From Yersinia proxima (GTDB lineage Bacteria; Pseudomonadota; Gammaproteobacteria; Enterobacterales; Enterobacteriaceae), in the NCBI RefSeq assembly GCF_902170785.1, contig NZ_CABHYG010000021.1, positions 16,128 through 80,127 of the forward strand: a stretch of 64,000 nt of DNA, in the 5' to 3' direction. Numbering within the stretch: the first letter of the stretch is position 1; the number at the start of each line of letters is the position of its first letter. Of the stretch, positions 41,048-49,856 are shown one piece after another. The position numbers and the translations under genes are program-made. The notes beneath the pieces are model-generated. The model ran no database searches, was not told the DNA's origin, and worked only from the letters and a program-made list of their open reading frames with translations.

Positions 41048-41632
41048 TCAGCGAGTTGGCGTCCATTCTTTGTTAGTCAAAGCCGTCAGCACATGATCGC
41101 GCCATTGACCATCGATCAATAAATAATCTTTCGCGTAACCTTCACGTTCAAATCCAAGGCGTTCGAGCAAATTACCACTGCGATGATTATGCGGCATATA
41201 GTTAGCCATAATACGATGCATCCGCTCCTGTCGCTGCATGTAGCGAATCAGGGGTTGTAAGGCTTCAAACATCAACCCCTGCCCCTGCCAACGCTCACCT
41301 AATGAATAGCCAAGAAAGCAGGCATGGAACGAACCGCGTAACACATTGCTAAAATTCGCCACACCACGGACTTCTTTTTCTTCTGGATCTAACAAAATAA
41401 AATAATAGGCGCTGCCCTGTTTTTGCAGCTCCATTATCATTCCCAACCGTGCCTGCCAGCCAGAAGGCATGCAATGACTTTGATCACGCACGGGTTCCCA
41501 TGGTTTAAGAAATGCCTGGTTTTCAGCGTAATACTCCGCCATGCGATAAGCGTCACGCTCATTAACCAGCCGCAGTGACATACGGTCCGTCGTTAAGCGT
41601 ATTTTAGGTGCTGCTGAATGATAGCCGAACAT
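41048..41632 (-). CDS. rimJ: Ribosomal protein uS5 N-alanine acetyltransferase RimJ
   Basis: A 194-residue GNAT acetyltransferase that acetylates the N-terminal alanine of ribosomal protein S5. The acetyl-CoA loop is [15 protein letters not shown], and the C-terminal [19 protein letters not shown] block is typical of RimJ. It is the first gene of the rimJ-yceH-mviM-murJ run and divergent from mdtH across a 289-bp gap that should hold both promoters. Confidence 0.94.
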   Translation of the reverse strand: MFGYHSAAPKIRLTTDRMSLRLVNERDAYRMAEYYAENQAFLKPWEPVRDQSHCMPSGWQARLGMIMELQKQGSAYYFILLDPEEKEVRGVANFSNVLRGSFHACFLGYSLGERWQGQGLMFEALQPLIRYMQRQERMHRIMANYMPHNHRSGNLLERLGFEREGYAKDYLLIDGQWRDHVLTALTNKEWTPTR

Positions 41633-41921
41633 CTGCTCCCCTTGGGCTATGTGCTGTACTCAATTAGTGACAATCTCTTTTATTCAATATACCTGTTGTC
41701 TGGCTGCCAGGTAAAACGATGGCCACGCTCTTTTTGCATATCAATACAGCAAGATTAGGCAACTAAAAGGCCAAAATAACATTTTATTATGAAATTGTTG
41801 GTGAGATAACGTATTGACGATAAAAAATATTATCAATCTAGCCTCTATCGTTTCTGACAATTTGGGTACAAACTATAAGTGTATTTTCTATTCCCCCCTT
41901 TTTAATTTCTGACGGTGAAGC

Positions 41922-43127
41922 ATGGCCTTGGTATCGCAAGCTCGGAGCTTGGGTAAGTACTTTTTATTGCTTGATAACTTATTAGTTGTGTTGGGGTTCT
42001 TCGTTGTTTTCCCACTCATCTCTATCCGATTTGTCGATCAGCTAGGTTGGGCTGCGGTACTGGTGGGCCTCGCCTTGGGATTAAGGCAACTGGTGCAACA
42101 AGGGCTAGGGATCTTCGGCGGCGCTATCGCTGACCGTTTTGGCGCAAAACCCATGATAGTCACAGGCATGCTGATGCGTGCGGCAGGATTTGCTCTAATG
42201 GCGATGGCCGACGAGCCCTGGATACTGTGGTTAGCTTGTGCGCTGTCTGGTTTGGGAGGTACTCTCTTTGACCCTCCGCGTACCGCACTGGTCATCAAGT
42301 TAACTCGCCCCCATGAGCGTGGCCGTTTCTATTCTCTCTTGATGATGCAAGATAGTGCCGGTGCAGTTATCGGCGCATTGATCGGCAGTTGGCTGCTGCA
42401 ATACGACTTCCATTTTGTCTGCTGGACCGGAGCAGTTATCTTTATTTTAGCCGCGGGCTGGAACGTCTGGCTGCTGCCGGCTTATCGGATCTCCACCGTG
42501 CGCGCGCCGATGAAAGAAGGGCTGATGCGAGTGCTACGTGATCGCCGTTTCGTCACCTATGTCCTAACCCTGACTGGGTATTACATGTTGTCGGTGCAGG
42601 TCATGCTGATGCTGCCGATTGTGGTCAATGAAATTGCCGGCTCCCCTGCCGCCGTTAAATGGATGTATGCCATTGAAGCCGCACTTTCACTGACTTTGCT
42701 CTACCCGATTGCCCGCTGGAGCGAAAAACGTTTTCGCCTTGAACAGCGTCTAATGTTCGGTTTATTGATAATGACATTGAGCCTGTTCCCTGTAGGCCTG
42801 ATTACCCATCTGCAAACATTGTTTATGTTTATTTGCTTCTTCTATATGGGTTCTATTATTGCCGAACCCGCCCGCGAGACACTGAGTGCTTCACTGGCAG
42901 ACTCACGCGCACGCGGTAGCTATATGGGCTTTAGTCGTCTTGGACTGGCCCTTGGTGGCGCGCTGGGTTACACCGGCGGGGGTTGGATGTACGATACCGG
43001 CCGAACGCTGGAAATGCCGGAATTACCCTGGTTCCTGCTCGGAATTATCGGTTTAATTACACTTATTGGATTGTACTGGCAATTCAATCAACGCCGTATT
43101 GAGTCTGCCATGTTGAGCGGCAGCTAG
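41922..43127 (+). CDS. mdtH: MFS multidrug efflux transporter MdtH
   Basis: A 401-residue 12-helix drug:proton antiporter of the major facilitator superfamily. Motif A is [12 protein letters not shown] between helices 2 and 3. [15 protein letters not shown] and [20 protein letters not shown] match E. coli MdtH, which gives resistance to fluoroquinolones when overproduced. It is divergent from rimJ. In E. coli grxB lies between mdtH and yceB; it is absent here. Confidence 0.94.
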   Translation: MALVSQARSLGKYFLLLDNLLVVLGFFVVFPLISIRFVDQLGWAAVLVGLALGLRQLVQQGLGIFGGAIADRFGAKPMIVTGMLMRAAGFALMAMADEPWILWLACALSGLGGTLFDPPRTALVIKLTRPHERGRFYSLLMMQDSAGAVIGALIGSWLLQYDFHFVCWTGAVIFILAAGWNVWLLPAYRISTVRAPMKEGLMRVLRDRRFVTYVLTLTGYYMLSVQVMLMLPIVVNEIAGSPAAVKWMYAIEAALSLTLLYPIARWSEKRFRLEQRLMFGLLIMTLSLFPVGLITHLQTLFMFICFFYMGSIIAEPARETLSASLADSRARGSYMGFSRLGLALGGALGYTGGGWMYDTGRTLEMPELPWFLLGIIGLITLIGLYWQFNQRRIESAMLSGS

Positions 43128-43136
43128 CTTATTACT

Positions 43137-43159
43137 CGCCGGAGCCCCCCACTCCGGCG
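43137..43159. repeat. Hairpin downstream of mdtH
   Basis: CGCCGGAG and CTCCGGCG form a perfect 8-bp stem with a 7-base loop 9 bases past the mdtH stop. No T-run follows, so it may stabilise or end the transcript weakly. Confidence 0.5.
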
Positions 43160-43326
43160 TCCCCATGCTGATTCAGGGTTATCTGATTGGCAACCAGCAT
43201 ACTCTGCGGCACTATTCCCCATCCCAACCGTCATTGAACAAACAGGGTAAATAATACAAAACGATAAGCTAACCAGTTACTATTAGGTAAATTTGGTTTG
43301 TTTAATGTCACTGCTATGAGGCTTTA

Positions 43327-43890
43327 ATGAATAAATTACTGTGGGGCGCAGCGGCGCTGGTGGTTACTGCGACACTGGTCGGTTGTAACCAACTAACTCA
43401 ATACACACTGAGCGAACAAGAAGTAAATGACTATCTGCAAAAGCATAATAACTATGAAAAACAGATTGGTATACCAGGGCTGGTTGATGCTCATATCACG
43501 TTAACCCAATTGCAGAGCCAAATTGGCCGTGCTGAACCCGGCAAAGTCACCTTAACCGGTAACGCCAAAGTCGATATTACGTCGATCCTTGGCCCGCAAA
43601 CTGCCGACATGACATTAACCTTAAAAGCGCAGCCAACATTTGATCGCGAAAAAGGTGCCATCTTCCTGAAAGATATGGAATTGACTGACTATACGGTGAA
43701 ACCGGAGAAAATGGATTCAGTGATGAAAGCACTGACACCTTATTTAAATCAGTCACTGAAATCTTATTTTGATCAGCAGCCTGCTTATGTGCTGGACGGT
43801 GAAAAGAGTAAAGCAGAAGCCATGGCGAAGAAATTGGCAAAAGGCTTAGAAGTGAAACCGGGCCAATTAGTCATCCCACTAACGGACTAA
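43327..43890 (+). CDS. yceB: DUF1439 lipoprotein YceB
   Basis: A 187-residue predicted lipoprotein. The signal peptide ends in the lipobox LVGC, with C20 as the lipidated residue. The mature part (YTLSEQEVNDYLQKHNNYEK, LKDMELTDYTV) is the DUF1439 domain found in enterobacterial YceB. Asparagine follows the cysteine, so outer-membrane sorting is expected. The function is unknown. Its terminator overlaps the 3' end of the converging ycdY. Confidence 0.9.
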   Translation: MNKLLWGAAALVVTATLVGCNQLTQYTLSEQEVNDYLQKHNNYEKQIGIPGLVDAHITLTQLQSQIGRAEPGKVTLTGNAKVDITSILGPQTADMTLTLKAQPTFDREKGAIFLKDMELTDYTVKPEKMDSVMKALTPYLNQSLKSYFDQQPAYVLDGEKSKAEAMAKKLAKGLEVKPGQLVIPLTD

Positions 43891-43910
43891 TCGGCACCGC
43901 GCATTAATCA

Positions 43911-43950
43911 CCATGATACGGAGGTTTACTCCTCCGTATCATGGTTTTCT
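43911..43950 (+). terminator. Terminator of yceB embedded in the 3' end of ycdY
   Basis: CCATGATACGGAGG (43911-43924) and CCTCCGTATCATGG (43931-43944) form a perfect 14-bp stem with a 6-base loop, followed by TTTTCT. The right arm lies within the last codons of ycdY and the ycdY stop codon is in the loop. Confidence 0.8.
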
Positions 43951-44486
43951 GAAAGTTCATCCCACATGGCCTGTAATGCTTCGCGACTTAACTGTGCCAA
44001 AGTGCGATAAAAACCACTGGTGGCATGGGCTTCTACTTTGCCCAGAAAACGGCCACACCAAGGCAGTAAATAGGCATCAAACAGTTCGATTTGCGCCGAC
44101 ACTTCATCTTCTGCAGCTTGATCTTCCAGCCACGAGGCCGCCAGTAATAAACCACCAAAATGGTCCGCAGGTCCCTCTCCTAACGGCATACCGCGTTGTT
44201 GAAGAAAGGCTCTAACTTCGGCTTCCGGGTGGGCATCTTCATAATCAGAGCCATAAGGTGAAACGCTGCGCTCGTCACCGACAAACAGAGCATTATAATC
44301 AGCGACCAGAGCTTCAGGTTGATACTCCTGTTGCAGGCGCGCCAGCAACTCACGCTGTTCCAGCGGCCAATGCTGTTCTAATTTACCCTGACTTATCAGG
44401 GTAAAAAGCGGTTCTAACAGCGGGTCTTGTGGCTGGCGATAAAAAAGTGACCCAAGAATGCGGCACACCAAAGAAAAATCATTCAT
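43926..44486 (-). CDS. ycdY: TorD/DmsD-family chaperone YcdY
   Basis: A 186-residue all-helical protein of the TorD family. In E. coli YcdY acts as a redox-enzyme-maturation-type chaperone that raises the activity of the zinc-dependent phosphatase YcdX. SPYGSDYEDAHPEAEVRAFL stands in for the family Y/F-x-P-x-E motif region, and DHFGGLLLAASWLEDQ is conserved. It follows ycdX by 62 bases on the same strand. Its last codons double as a yceB terminator. Confidence 0.92.
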   Translation of the reverse strand: MNDFSLVCRILGSLFYRQPQDPLLEPLFTLISQGKLEQHWPLEQRELLARLQQEYQPEALVADYNALFVGDERSVSPYGSDYEDAHPEAEVRAFLQQRGMPLGEGPADHFGGLLLAASWLEDQAAEDEVSAQIELFDAYLLPWCGRFLGKVEAHATSGFYRTLAQLSREALQAMWDELSENHDTEE

Positions 44487-44548
44487 TTACATCATCCTGT
44501 TTCTTATTAGTCTTTAAATCAAAAAAGTGTGACAACGTCACATAAAAA

Positions 44549-45286
44549 TCACAACCCGGCCAACTCCGGTATCGGCGCTCGGCCACGCTGCTCAAGGAAA
44601 TTCAGCAAACGTCGCGGGCTGACATTCAAAATTCGCTCTTGCGGGAAATTCACTTCAGCAATAATGCGCTCACAATGTTCAAAAATTCCCAATGAATAAG
44701 CAATATGGGAATCCGAACCCAAGGCCAGCCAGCCGCCAGCATCCCTTACTGCTTCAGCAATCGCGCGACAATTCGCTTCGCTCCCTTTACGTGAATGTGT
44801 AAATGATGAGTTATTCAATTCCAGCGCCACATCATATTTCGCAGCAGCTTCAGCAATAGCTTTAATATCAACCGGATACTTAGGGTTACCAGGGTGGCTG
44901 ATGATATGCACATTCCCCTGCGCCATAGTGGCAATCATCGCCTGAGTATTAGCGGCCTTATCTTGAGGCGGGAACACTGGCTCGTGGAAACCGGCAATCA
45001 GCAAGTCTATGGCATCCAGCATCGGGCCGGTACAATCAATGTCGCCATCCAGATTTTTAATATTCGCTTCGATGCCACGCAAGATCCCCACGCCATCAAC
45101 CAACCGCGGCCATACTCCCATGTTCATAAAGTGCCAATAATGCGGGGCATCAGCCATATCCGGGCCATGGTCAGTAATGGCAAACAGTTTGATATTTTTT
45201 AGCTTAGCTTCGGCGATATAATCGTGCAGGGTACTGTAAGCATGGGTGCTGGCAATGGTATGCATATGTAAATCAACAGGATACAT
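44549..45286 (-). CDS. ycdX: Zinc-dependent PHP-family phosphatase YcdX
   Basis: A 245-residue PHP-domain phosphoesterase, the same length as in E. coli, with a trinuclear zinc site. Ligand motifs visible are D5-L-H7-M-H9, TDHGPD near 40, [17 protein letters not shown] and SDSHIA. ATG 45286 (MYPVDLHMH) is chosen because GTGGAG lies upstream and the family starts there; an upstream frame to 45340 is unsupported. It lies in the ghrA-ycdX-ycdY operon and is linked to swarming in E. coli. Confidence 0.95.
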   Translation of the reverse strand: MYPVDLHMHTIASTHAYSTLHDYIAEAKLKNIKLFAITDHGPDMADAPHYWHFMNMGVWPRLVDGVGILRGIEANIKNLDGDIDCTGPMLDAIDLLIAGFHEPVFPPQDKAANTQAMIATMAQGNVHIISHPGNPKYPVDIKAIAEAAAKYDVALELNNSSFTHSRKGSEANCRAIAEAVRDAGGWLALGSDSHIAYSLGIFEHCERIIAEVNFPQERILNVSPRRLLNFLEQRGRAPIPELAGL

Positions 45287-45434
45287 GACTACTCCACAAG
45301 GTCTTTTTAAGGCGGGATAGCTTTTTTGCAGGCAAAGCATAGTGCGCTAATGATAGCAGGAATTCTTCTCATCAGCAGCGCTAAAACCTCGCCGGCAATC
45401 TCGTTAGTCCCATCAAACCGTGGCAGCCCTTAAA

Positions 45435-46376
45435 TCAGTATCCCCTCACAACATCAACCAACCCAACAGGTTCCCTTCCTGCTTCCATTGCCTGAATATT
45501 GGCAACCACCTGATCCATTGCCGCCTCTGGCAAGGTAACCGCAGCAATATGTGGCGTAATGGTGACCCGAGGATGGCTCCAGAATGGATGCATTGACGGC
45601 AGCGGTTCTTCAGCGAACACATCTAATGTCGCCGCCGCGACTTGCCCGGCATTCATTGCTGCCAATAAATCCCGCTCCAATAAGTGCGCTCCCCGTGCAA
45701 TATTGATGATATAGGCATTGGCATTCAGTTGTGAAAAGAGTGACTGATTAAGGATACCGGCTGTCTGTGGGGTATGGGGTAACAGATTAATCAGCAATTG
45801 TGTCCCTTGAATGAAAGCGGGTAACTTTTCTTGGCCGGCGAAACTGATCACTCCATCGATTTGTTTTGGCGTACGGCTCCAGCAACGGACAGTAAAACCA
45901 AACTCGACCAGTTTGTGGGCAACACTTTTCCCTAATACGCCTGCGCCGAGAATGCCTATGGTGAATTTATCGTGCTGATGCGGTTCGAGGGGTTGCCACA
46001 ATTTTTGTTGTTGTTGCAGTTGATACTCATCCATGCGACGGAAATAGCGCAATACGGTGGCAACGACATATTCCTGCATCTGCAAAGACATTCCGGTATC
46101 TTCCAGCCGCACCAATGGTACGCCCGCAGGTAATGTCCCTGGATGCCGCCGCTCTTGATCCAAAATAGCGTCTACCCCCGCGCCCAGCGCAAACACGCCT
46201 TTCAGTTCAACACGATTAGCAAGCATCTCCTGAGGTGGCTGCCAAACCAGCGCATAATCTGCTGGTTGTGTGTCGCCACGCAGCCATTGCCTGATATTCG
46301 CGGTAGGTAAACGCGATTGTAGCCCTGACAACCACTGTTTTGCCTCAAAGAATGGGTGATAAAAAATAATATTCAT
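45435..46376 (-). CDS. ghrA: Glyoxylate/hydroxypyruvate reductase A GhrA
   Basis: A 313-residue D-2-hydroxyacid dehydrogenase reducing glyoxylate and hydroxypyruvate with NADPH. The dinucleotide motif is GILGAGVLGKSVA; the catalytic Arg is in NIARGAHLLE, Glu in DVFAEEPLP and His in TPHIAAVT. ATG 46376 (MNIIFYHP) is chosen, with AAGGAG upstream; the frame to 46436 is unsupported. It is the first gene of the ghrA-ycdX-ycdY run, next to tRNA-Ser as in E. coli. Confidence 0.95.
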   Translation of the reverse strand: MNIIFYHPFFEAKQWLSGLQSRLPTANIRQWLRGDTQPADYALVWQPPQEMLANRVELKGVFALGAGVDAILDQERRHPGTLPAGVPLVRLEDTGMSLQMQEYVVATVLRYFRRMDEYQLQQQQKLWQPLEPHQHDKFTIGILGAGVLGKSVAHKLVEFGFTVRCWSRTPKQIDGVISFAGQEKLPAFIQGTQLLINLLPHTPQTAGILNQSLFSQLNANAYIINIARGAHLLERDLLAAMNAGQVAAATLDVFAEEPLPSMHPFWSHPRVTITPHIAAVTLPEAAMDQVVANIQAMEAGREPVGLVDVVRGY

Positions 46377-46517
46377 TATTTGCCTGCTCCTTGCGAAAGT
46401 ATTGAATAGACTTTCGCGATTAGCTCGCAGATGCAAGCGCTACTCGCAAGAAATGACGATGAAATCAGCAAATTGCTGCAACTTTAGCTAAACAACTACA
46501 AAGCGCACATAAGAGGG

Positions 46518-46546
46518 TTGACGCTGGGCACACTTTTGCCTACATT
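46518..46546 (+). promoter_or_regulatory. Sigma-70 promoter of the first tRNA-Ser
   Basis: TTGACG and TACATT are separated by 17 bases and followed by a GC-rich discriminator (ACGCCGG), as is usual for stable-RNA promoters under stringent control. Confidence 0.65.
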
Positions 46547-46594
46547 ACGCCGGTCGGCCCCATTGAATGCGGCTGATGGTACTAGCAGTAACAC

Positions 46595-46684
46595 GGTGAG
46601 GTGTCTGAGTGGCTGAAGGAGCACGCCTGGAAAGTGTGTATACGTGTAAGCGTATCGAGGGTTCGAACCCCTCCCTCACCGCCA
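46595..46684 (+). tRNA. tRNA-Ser (anticodon GGA), copy 1
   Basis: A 90-base class II tRNA. The acceptor GGTGAGG pairs with CCTCACC, the anticodon stem is CACGC/GTGTG with GGA at 46629-46631, the long variable arm is ATACG/CGTAT, and the T arm is GAGGG-TTCGAAC-CCCTC. The CCA end is encoded. It reads UCC/UCU codons. It corresponds to E. coli serW/serX, which also lies near ghrA. Confidence 0.97.
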
Positions 46685-46693
46685 TATTAAAAT

Positions 46694-46726
46694 GAAAAAA
46701 GCCCATGATATTCATGGGCTTTTTTC
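46694..46726 (+). terminator. Terminator of tRNA-Ser copy 1
   Basis: GAAAAAAGCCCATGA and TCATGGGCTTTTTTC form a perfect 15-bp stem around TAT, with the T-run inside the descending arm. The A-run makes it usable in both directions. Confidence 0.93.
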
Positions 46727-46875
46727 ATTTCAGGCTGTTGATAATAATTTCCGTGGCATATCAGCAACTACACATAACGTTTGTCATTAATTGATTATGT
46801 AGCCCTTTAGCATCCCATGCTACAACGTGAGGAGTATTTCTATTTTTGAAATATAAACCACAAGGGTATAAATAT

Positions 46876-47760
46876 ATGAAACTTTCTTTTATTTATTTCT
46901 TATTTCTATTTTATCTACACACTTCATTTGCTTCTCCCCTTATAGTCGCACATCGGGCTGGCACAACTGACTTCCCTGAGAATACGCGATATGCCATTGA
47001 TAGTTCGTTAGCTAATGGGGTTGATCTTATCTGGATTACCGTTCAACTCAGTAAAGACGGTATACCCGTGCTATATCGCCCCAAAGATTTAAGCGAACTC
47101 ACTGACGGCAGTGGCCCTGTTTCTGACTATACGTTGGAAGACTTACAATTATTGGATGCGGCTTATCACTTTAAACAAGATGAGCACTATATTTACCGTG
47201 GCCGTGGAGTCAAGATCCCGTCATTACACGCGATACTGTTATCCTACCCTCAGGTGAAATTTATTATTGATATTAAATCCCCTGACGCAGAACCGGAAAT
47301 TTTAGCGAATGCTTTAATAGAATTGAGCAGAAATATCCAGTCACCTGATCGACTTGTTTTCTATTCTACTGAACAAAAATATCTCGATGTACTGCCGGTA
47401 TACTTTAATAAATTCGAACCGCGTAATATCACTCGTAAAATTCTGGCGAATACGATAATGGCAGGTAAATGCATAATAGCTAAAAATAAAGGCAATTCAC
47501 TCATTATTAGCGAAAATAAACATTATGCCTTCGAATTAAGACGCGATGTAAAAGTAGTAGAAAAATTCACTCTGGGTAAAGGGACGACCCGCACTCAGTT
47601 AGTTTGGAACCAGCAAGCAATGGACTGCTTCAAAGAGAGCGAAGAGGCAAAAATATTGCTGATTGGCATAAACTCAGCCAAGGATTATCAATTAGCTAAA
47701 AATCTGGGGGCCGATTATGTGATGGTCGATTCGCCGCTTCAAGCGAAAGAGTGGCGTTAA
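46876..47760 (+). CDS. Exported glycerophosphodiester phosphodiesterase-fold protein with degenerate active site
   Basis: A 294-residue protein with a signal peptide ending near residue 20 (HTSFAS). The GDPD start is clear: VAHRAG (H26, R27) and PENT (35-37). The region aligns with E. coli UgpQ through LSKDG, but the metal-binding E-x-D is replaced by W53-I-T55 and the catalytic HD after the strand by Y67-R68. Two of the usual metal ligands and the second catalytic histidine are therefore missing, so standard GDPD activity is doubtful. A noncanonical enzyme or a binding protein is possible. ATG 46876 is chosen, with AAGGG about 9 bases upstream; an in-frame TTG at 46846 is unlikely. It stands alone between two tRNA-Ser genes. 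Confidence 0.75.
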   Translation: MKLSFIYFLFLFYLHTSFASPLIVAHRAGTTDFPENTRYAIDSSLANGVDLIWITVQLSKDGIPVLYRPKDLSELTDGSGPVSDYTLEDLQLLDAAYHFKQDEHYIYRGRGVKIPSLHAILLSYPQVKFIIDIKSPDAEPEILANALIELSRNIQSPDRLVFYSTEQKYLDVLPVYFNKFEPRNITRKILANTIMAGKCIIAKNKGNSLIISENKHYAFELRRDVKVVEKFTLGKGTTRTQLVWNQQAMDCFKESEEAKILLIGINSAKDYQLAKNLGADYVMVDSPLQAKEWR

Positions 47761-47835
47761 ACCTGCCTTATTTGTCTGTGATTCAGCCTATCTGCACGCG
47801 GAATAACCAGATGACAAACAACAAATAAATACTGC

Positions 47836-47864
47836 TTGACCATCTGTCTGCCGGTCTTTATAGT
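47836..47864 (+). promoter_or_regulatory. Sigma-70 promoter of the second tRNA-Ser
   Basis: TTGACC and TATAGT have a 17-base spacer and a GC-rich discriminator (ACCGCCCCG), 36 bases before the tRNA gene. Confidence 0.75.
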
Positions 47865-47900
47865 ACCGCCCCGTTGCAGTGCATAGCGCGGTAACGAAAC

Positions 47901-47990
47901 GGTGAGGTGTCTGAGTGGCTGAAGGAGCACGCCTGGAAAGTGTGTATACGCGTAAGTGTATCGAGGGTTCGAACCCCTCTCTCACCGCCA
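47901..47990 (+). tRNA. tRNA-Ser (anticodon GGA), copy 2
   Basis: 90 bases, differing from copy 1 at three sites. The variable arm is ATACG-CGTAAG-TGTAT (two swapped bases giving a G-U pair), and the acceptor 3' strand is TCTCACC, making base pair 7 a G-U. The anticodon GGA is at 47935-47937 and CCA is encoded. It has its own promoter and terminator. Confidence 0.97.
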
Positions 47991-48000
47991 TATTCGAGCG

Positions 48001-48034
48001 AAAGGCTCTGACGAAAGTCAGGGCCTTTTTCTTT
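48001..48034 (+). terminator. Terminator of tRNA-Ser copy 2
   Basis: AAAGGCTCTGAC and GTCAGGGCCTTTTT pair around a GAAA tetraloop, with a T-run before CTTT. Confidence 0.9.
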
Positions 48035-48052
48035 GGCTCCAAATTCGGAGTC

Positions 48053-48180
<128 letters not shown>

Positions 48181-48183
48181 TCA

Positions 48184-49302
48184 TTATAAAGAGCGTCGGC
48201 GTTTGTCTTTAACCATACGGTCACCCAGTGGAGAAAAAGGCATTAATCGGCTATAAACCACTTGATTCCTGCCCTGATTCTTCGCCAGATACAGTGCTTC
48301 ATCTGTCATTTTCAATGCCTTTAACATCGACATCCCCGGTAAATAAAGAGAGGCCCCAATTGAAATTGTCGCCTTAACTTTTCGTCCATCAGGCAATTGC
48401 ACATCTAAATTCTCTACACGCTGACGAATGCGTTCGGCGACCGCTTTAATAGCTTGTGGATCATGACTATGAGTTATAATGATAAATTCTTCCCCGCCGT
48501 AGCGTCCTACAAAATCTTCATCCCTGACCGCCGTCATCAATAATTTCCCGACCTCGGTTAACAAGATGTCGCCCCCGTCGTGGCCATAGGTATCATTAAC
48601 GGATTTAAAATGGTCGAGATCCAAAATCATTAAACCACATGCCTGCCTGTTGTGATGAAGACTGTTTAGCCGGTAATCGACACTTGAGCGGTTATTCAAT
48701 TGGGTTAATTTGTCGATGTTGGCTCGATTCTTCATTGCGAAATACGCATAAATATGGCGCTCTTTAAAATTTAGAGCGTGATAACAAATTGCCAGGCAAA
48801 GAGCCGCAATCAGTTGATATATCACCACCTGAGTCAAGATAAACGTATTGGGGACTAATATAAGTGCGGTAACAATTCGATAAATAGCAATTAAGATAAT
48901 GGTAGTATAAAAAATGCGATTGCTTTTTTTCTGCCATACCTTAGAGAGTAATAGCGGGATAAACACTATCGTTATTAATAAATTATCTAGTGTCGCCCAA
49001 CCAGAAAAAACAAAGTTTATCACCAACGCCATCAAGCCGCTTAGCCAACCGCCATAAAACGTCGCTAAAATAATCGGGATTAATTCGAAACTGTAGAAGT
49101 AGGAACCAGAAATAACCCACTGGTCTCTATTGAGGTAAAGTGACACCAATCCCGATATCAAACCAAACAAAATACGCTTCCAAACCTCACCACTATAGGA
49201 GAAAGGACTGTTCTTACTTAGGGCAAAATAACCAATTGAGAGTGTTGCATAAGTGACACAGGCATCTCGGTATAACGTTGACAAAGAATCTAATTCACTC
49301 AT
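48184..49302 (-). CDS. Membrane diguanylate cyclase (GGDEF domain with I-site)
   Basis: A 372-residue protein. Residues 1-175 hold about five to six membrane helices resembling the LytS/YhcK-type 5TM sensor (ILFGLISGLVSLYLNRDQ, FYGGWLSGLMALVINF). The GGDEF domain follows, with NIDKLTQLNNR, LDLDHFKSVNDTYGHDGGD at 227-245 and the active-site GGEEF at 269-273. RDED at 260-263 has the RxxD spacing of a product-inhibition I-site. It should make c-di-GMP from two GTP and be feedback-regulated. I cannot say whether it is equivalent to a named Yersinia cyclase such as HmsT. It is a single gene with an ERIC element at its 3' end. Confidence 0.9.
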   Translation of the reverse strand: MSELDSLSTLYRDACVTYATLSIGYFALSKNSPFSYSGEVWKRILFGLISGLVSLYLNRDQWVISGSYFYSFELIPIILATFYGGWLSGLMALVINFVFSGWATLDNLLITIVFIPLLLSKVWQKKSNRIFYTTIILIAIYRIVTALILVPNTFILTQVVIYQLIAALCLAICYHALNFKERHIYAYFAMKNRANIDKLTQLNNRSSVDYRLNSLHHNRQACGLMILDLDHFKSVNDTYGHDGGDILLTEVGKLLMTAVRDEDFVGRYGGEEFIIITHSHDPQAIKAVAERIRQRVENLDVQLPDGRKVKATISIGASLYLPGMSMLKALKMTDEALYLAKNQGRNQVVYSRLMPFSPLGDRMVKDKRRRSL

Positions 49303-49856
49303 GGCGTAGCATCAGTCCTTTGAATTCTCAGTGTGGATTTTTGGCCGCACACGCATGGCCGACCCTTCTCTAAAATCAAGTTACGTTCCAGTTCTAAATT
49401 ATTCATCGGAGCCTTAAATATTGAGCACAGGTTAATAGTTTCTAACCTAAATCTTAGCTGCGATATAGGCTTTACTCCCGAATAATTTCATTATGAGGCA
49501 TCGGCCTATCTTCAAGTAACAAGATATCTCCTAATCACATAATCCCCTTCAGACAACCTACAACGCTCCATCCTTAAAGAGTATTACTTAGTTTCGCGCA
49601 TTTGATGCCAAAATGGGGCGTTAATGACAATAATGAACACTTTATATTTAACAGTACGTGAAATTGTCTTGGCTGCCATGCATCCGCTGATTTAAACCTT
49701 TTTATAAACTGGTTGTTATCTACATTTCTGTCAGAGATTGATATACATCTAGATCTCATCCTGCAAATTGGCGTATCGTTGTTGTCTGCTACTCGAGACG
49801 GACCCTTATTGGCCCGCCATTTATTTTGTCTTTTCTTTATTTGGTTTGCACCTTAG
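49303..49856. other. Intergenic region between the diguanylate cyclase gene and dauA
   Basis: 554 bases of AT-rich sequence. It must contain the divergent promoters of the two flanking genes. I see no convincing ORF, RNA or repeat; a 61-codon reverse frame (49574-49759) lacks a ribosome site and any recognisable sequence. Confidence 0.5.

Noticed and set aside
48184..49302. Naming the diguanylate cyclase hmsT
   Set aside because: The membrane region and neighbours do not let me confirm orthology, so the symbol is left empty.
49574..49759. 61-codon reverse ORF in the gap before dauA
   Set aside because: No ribosome site, no recognisable protein features, and AT-rich intergenic sequence.
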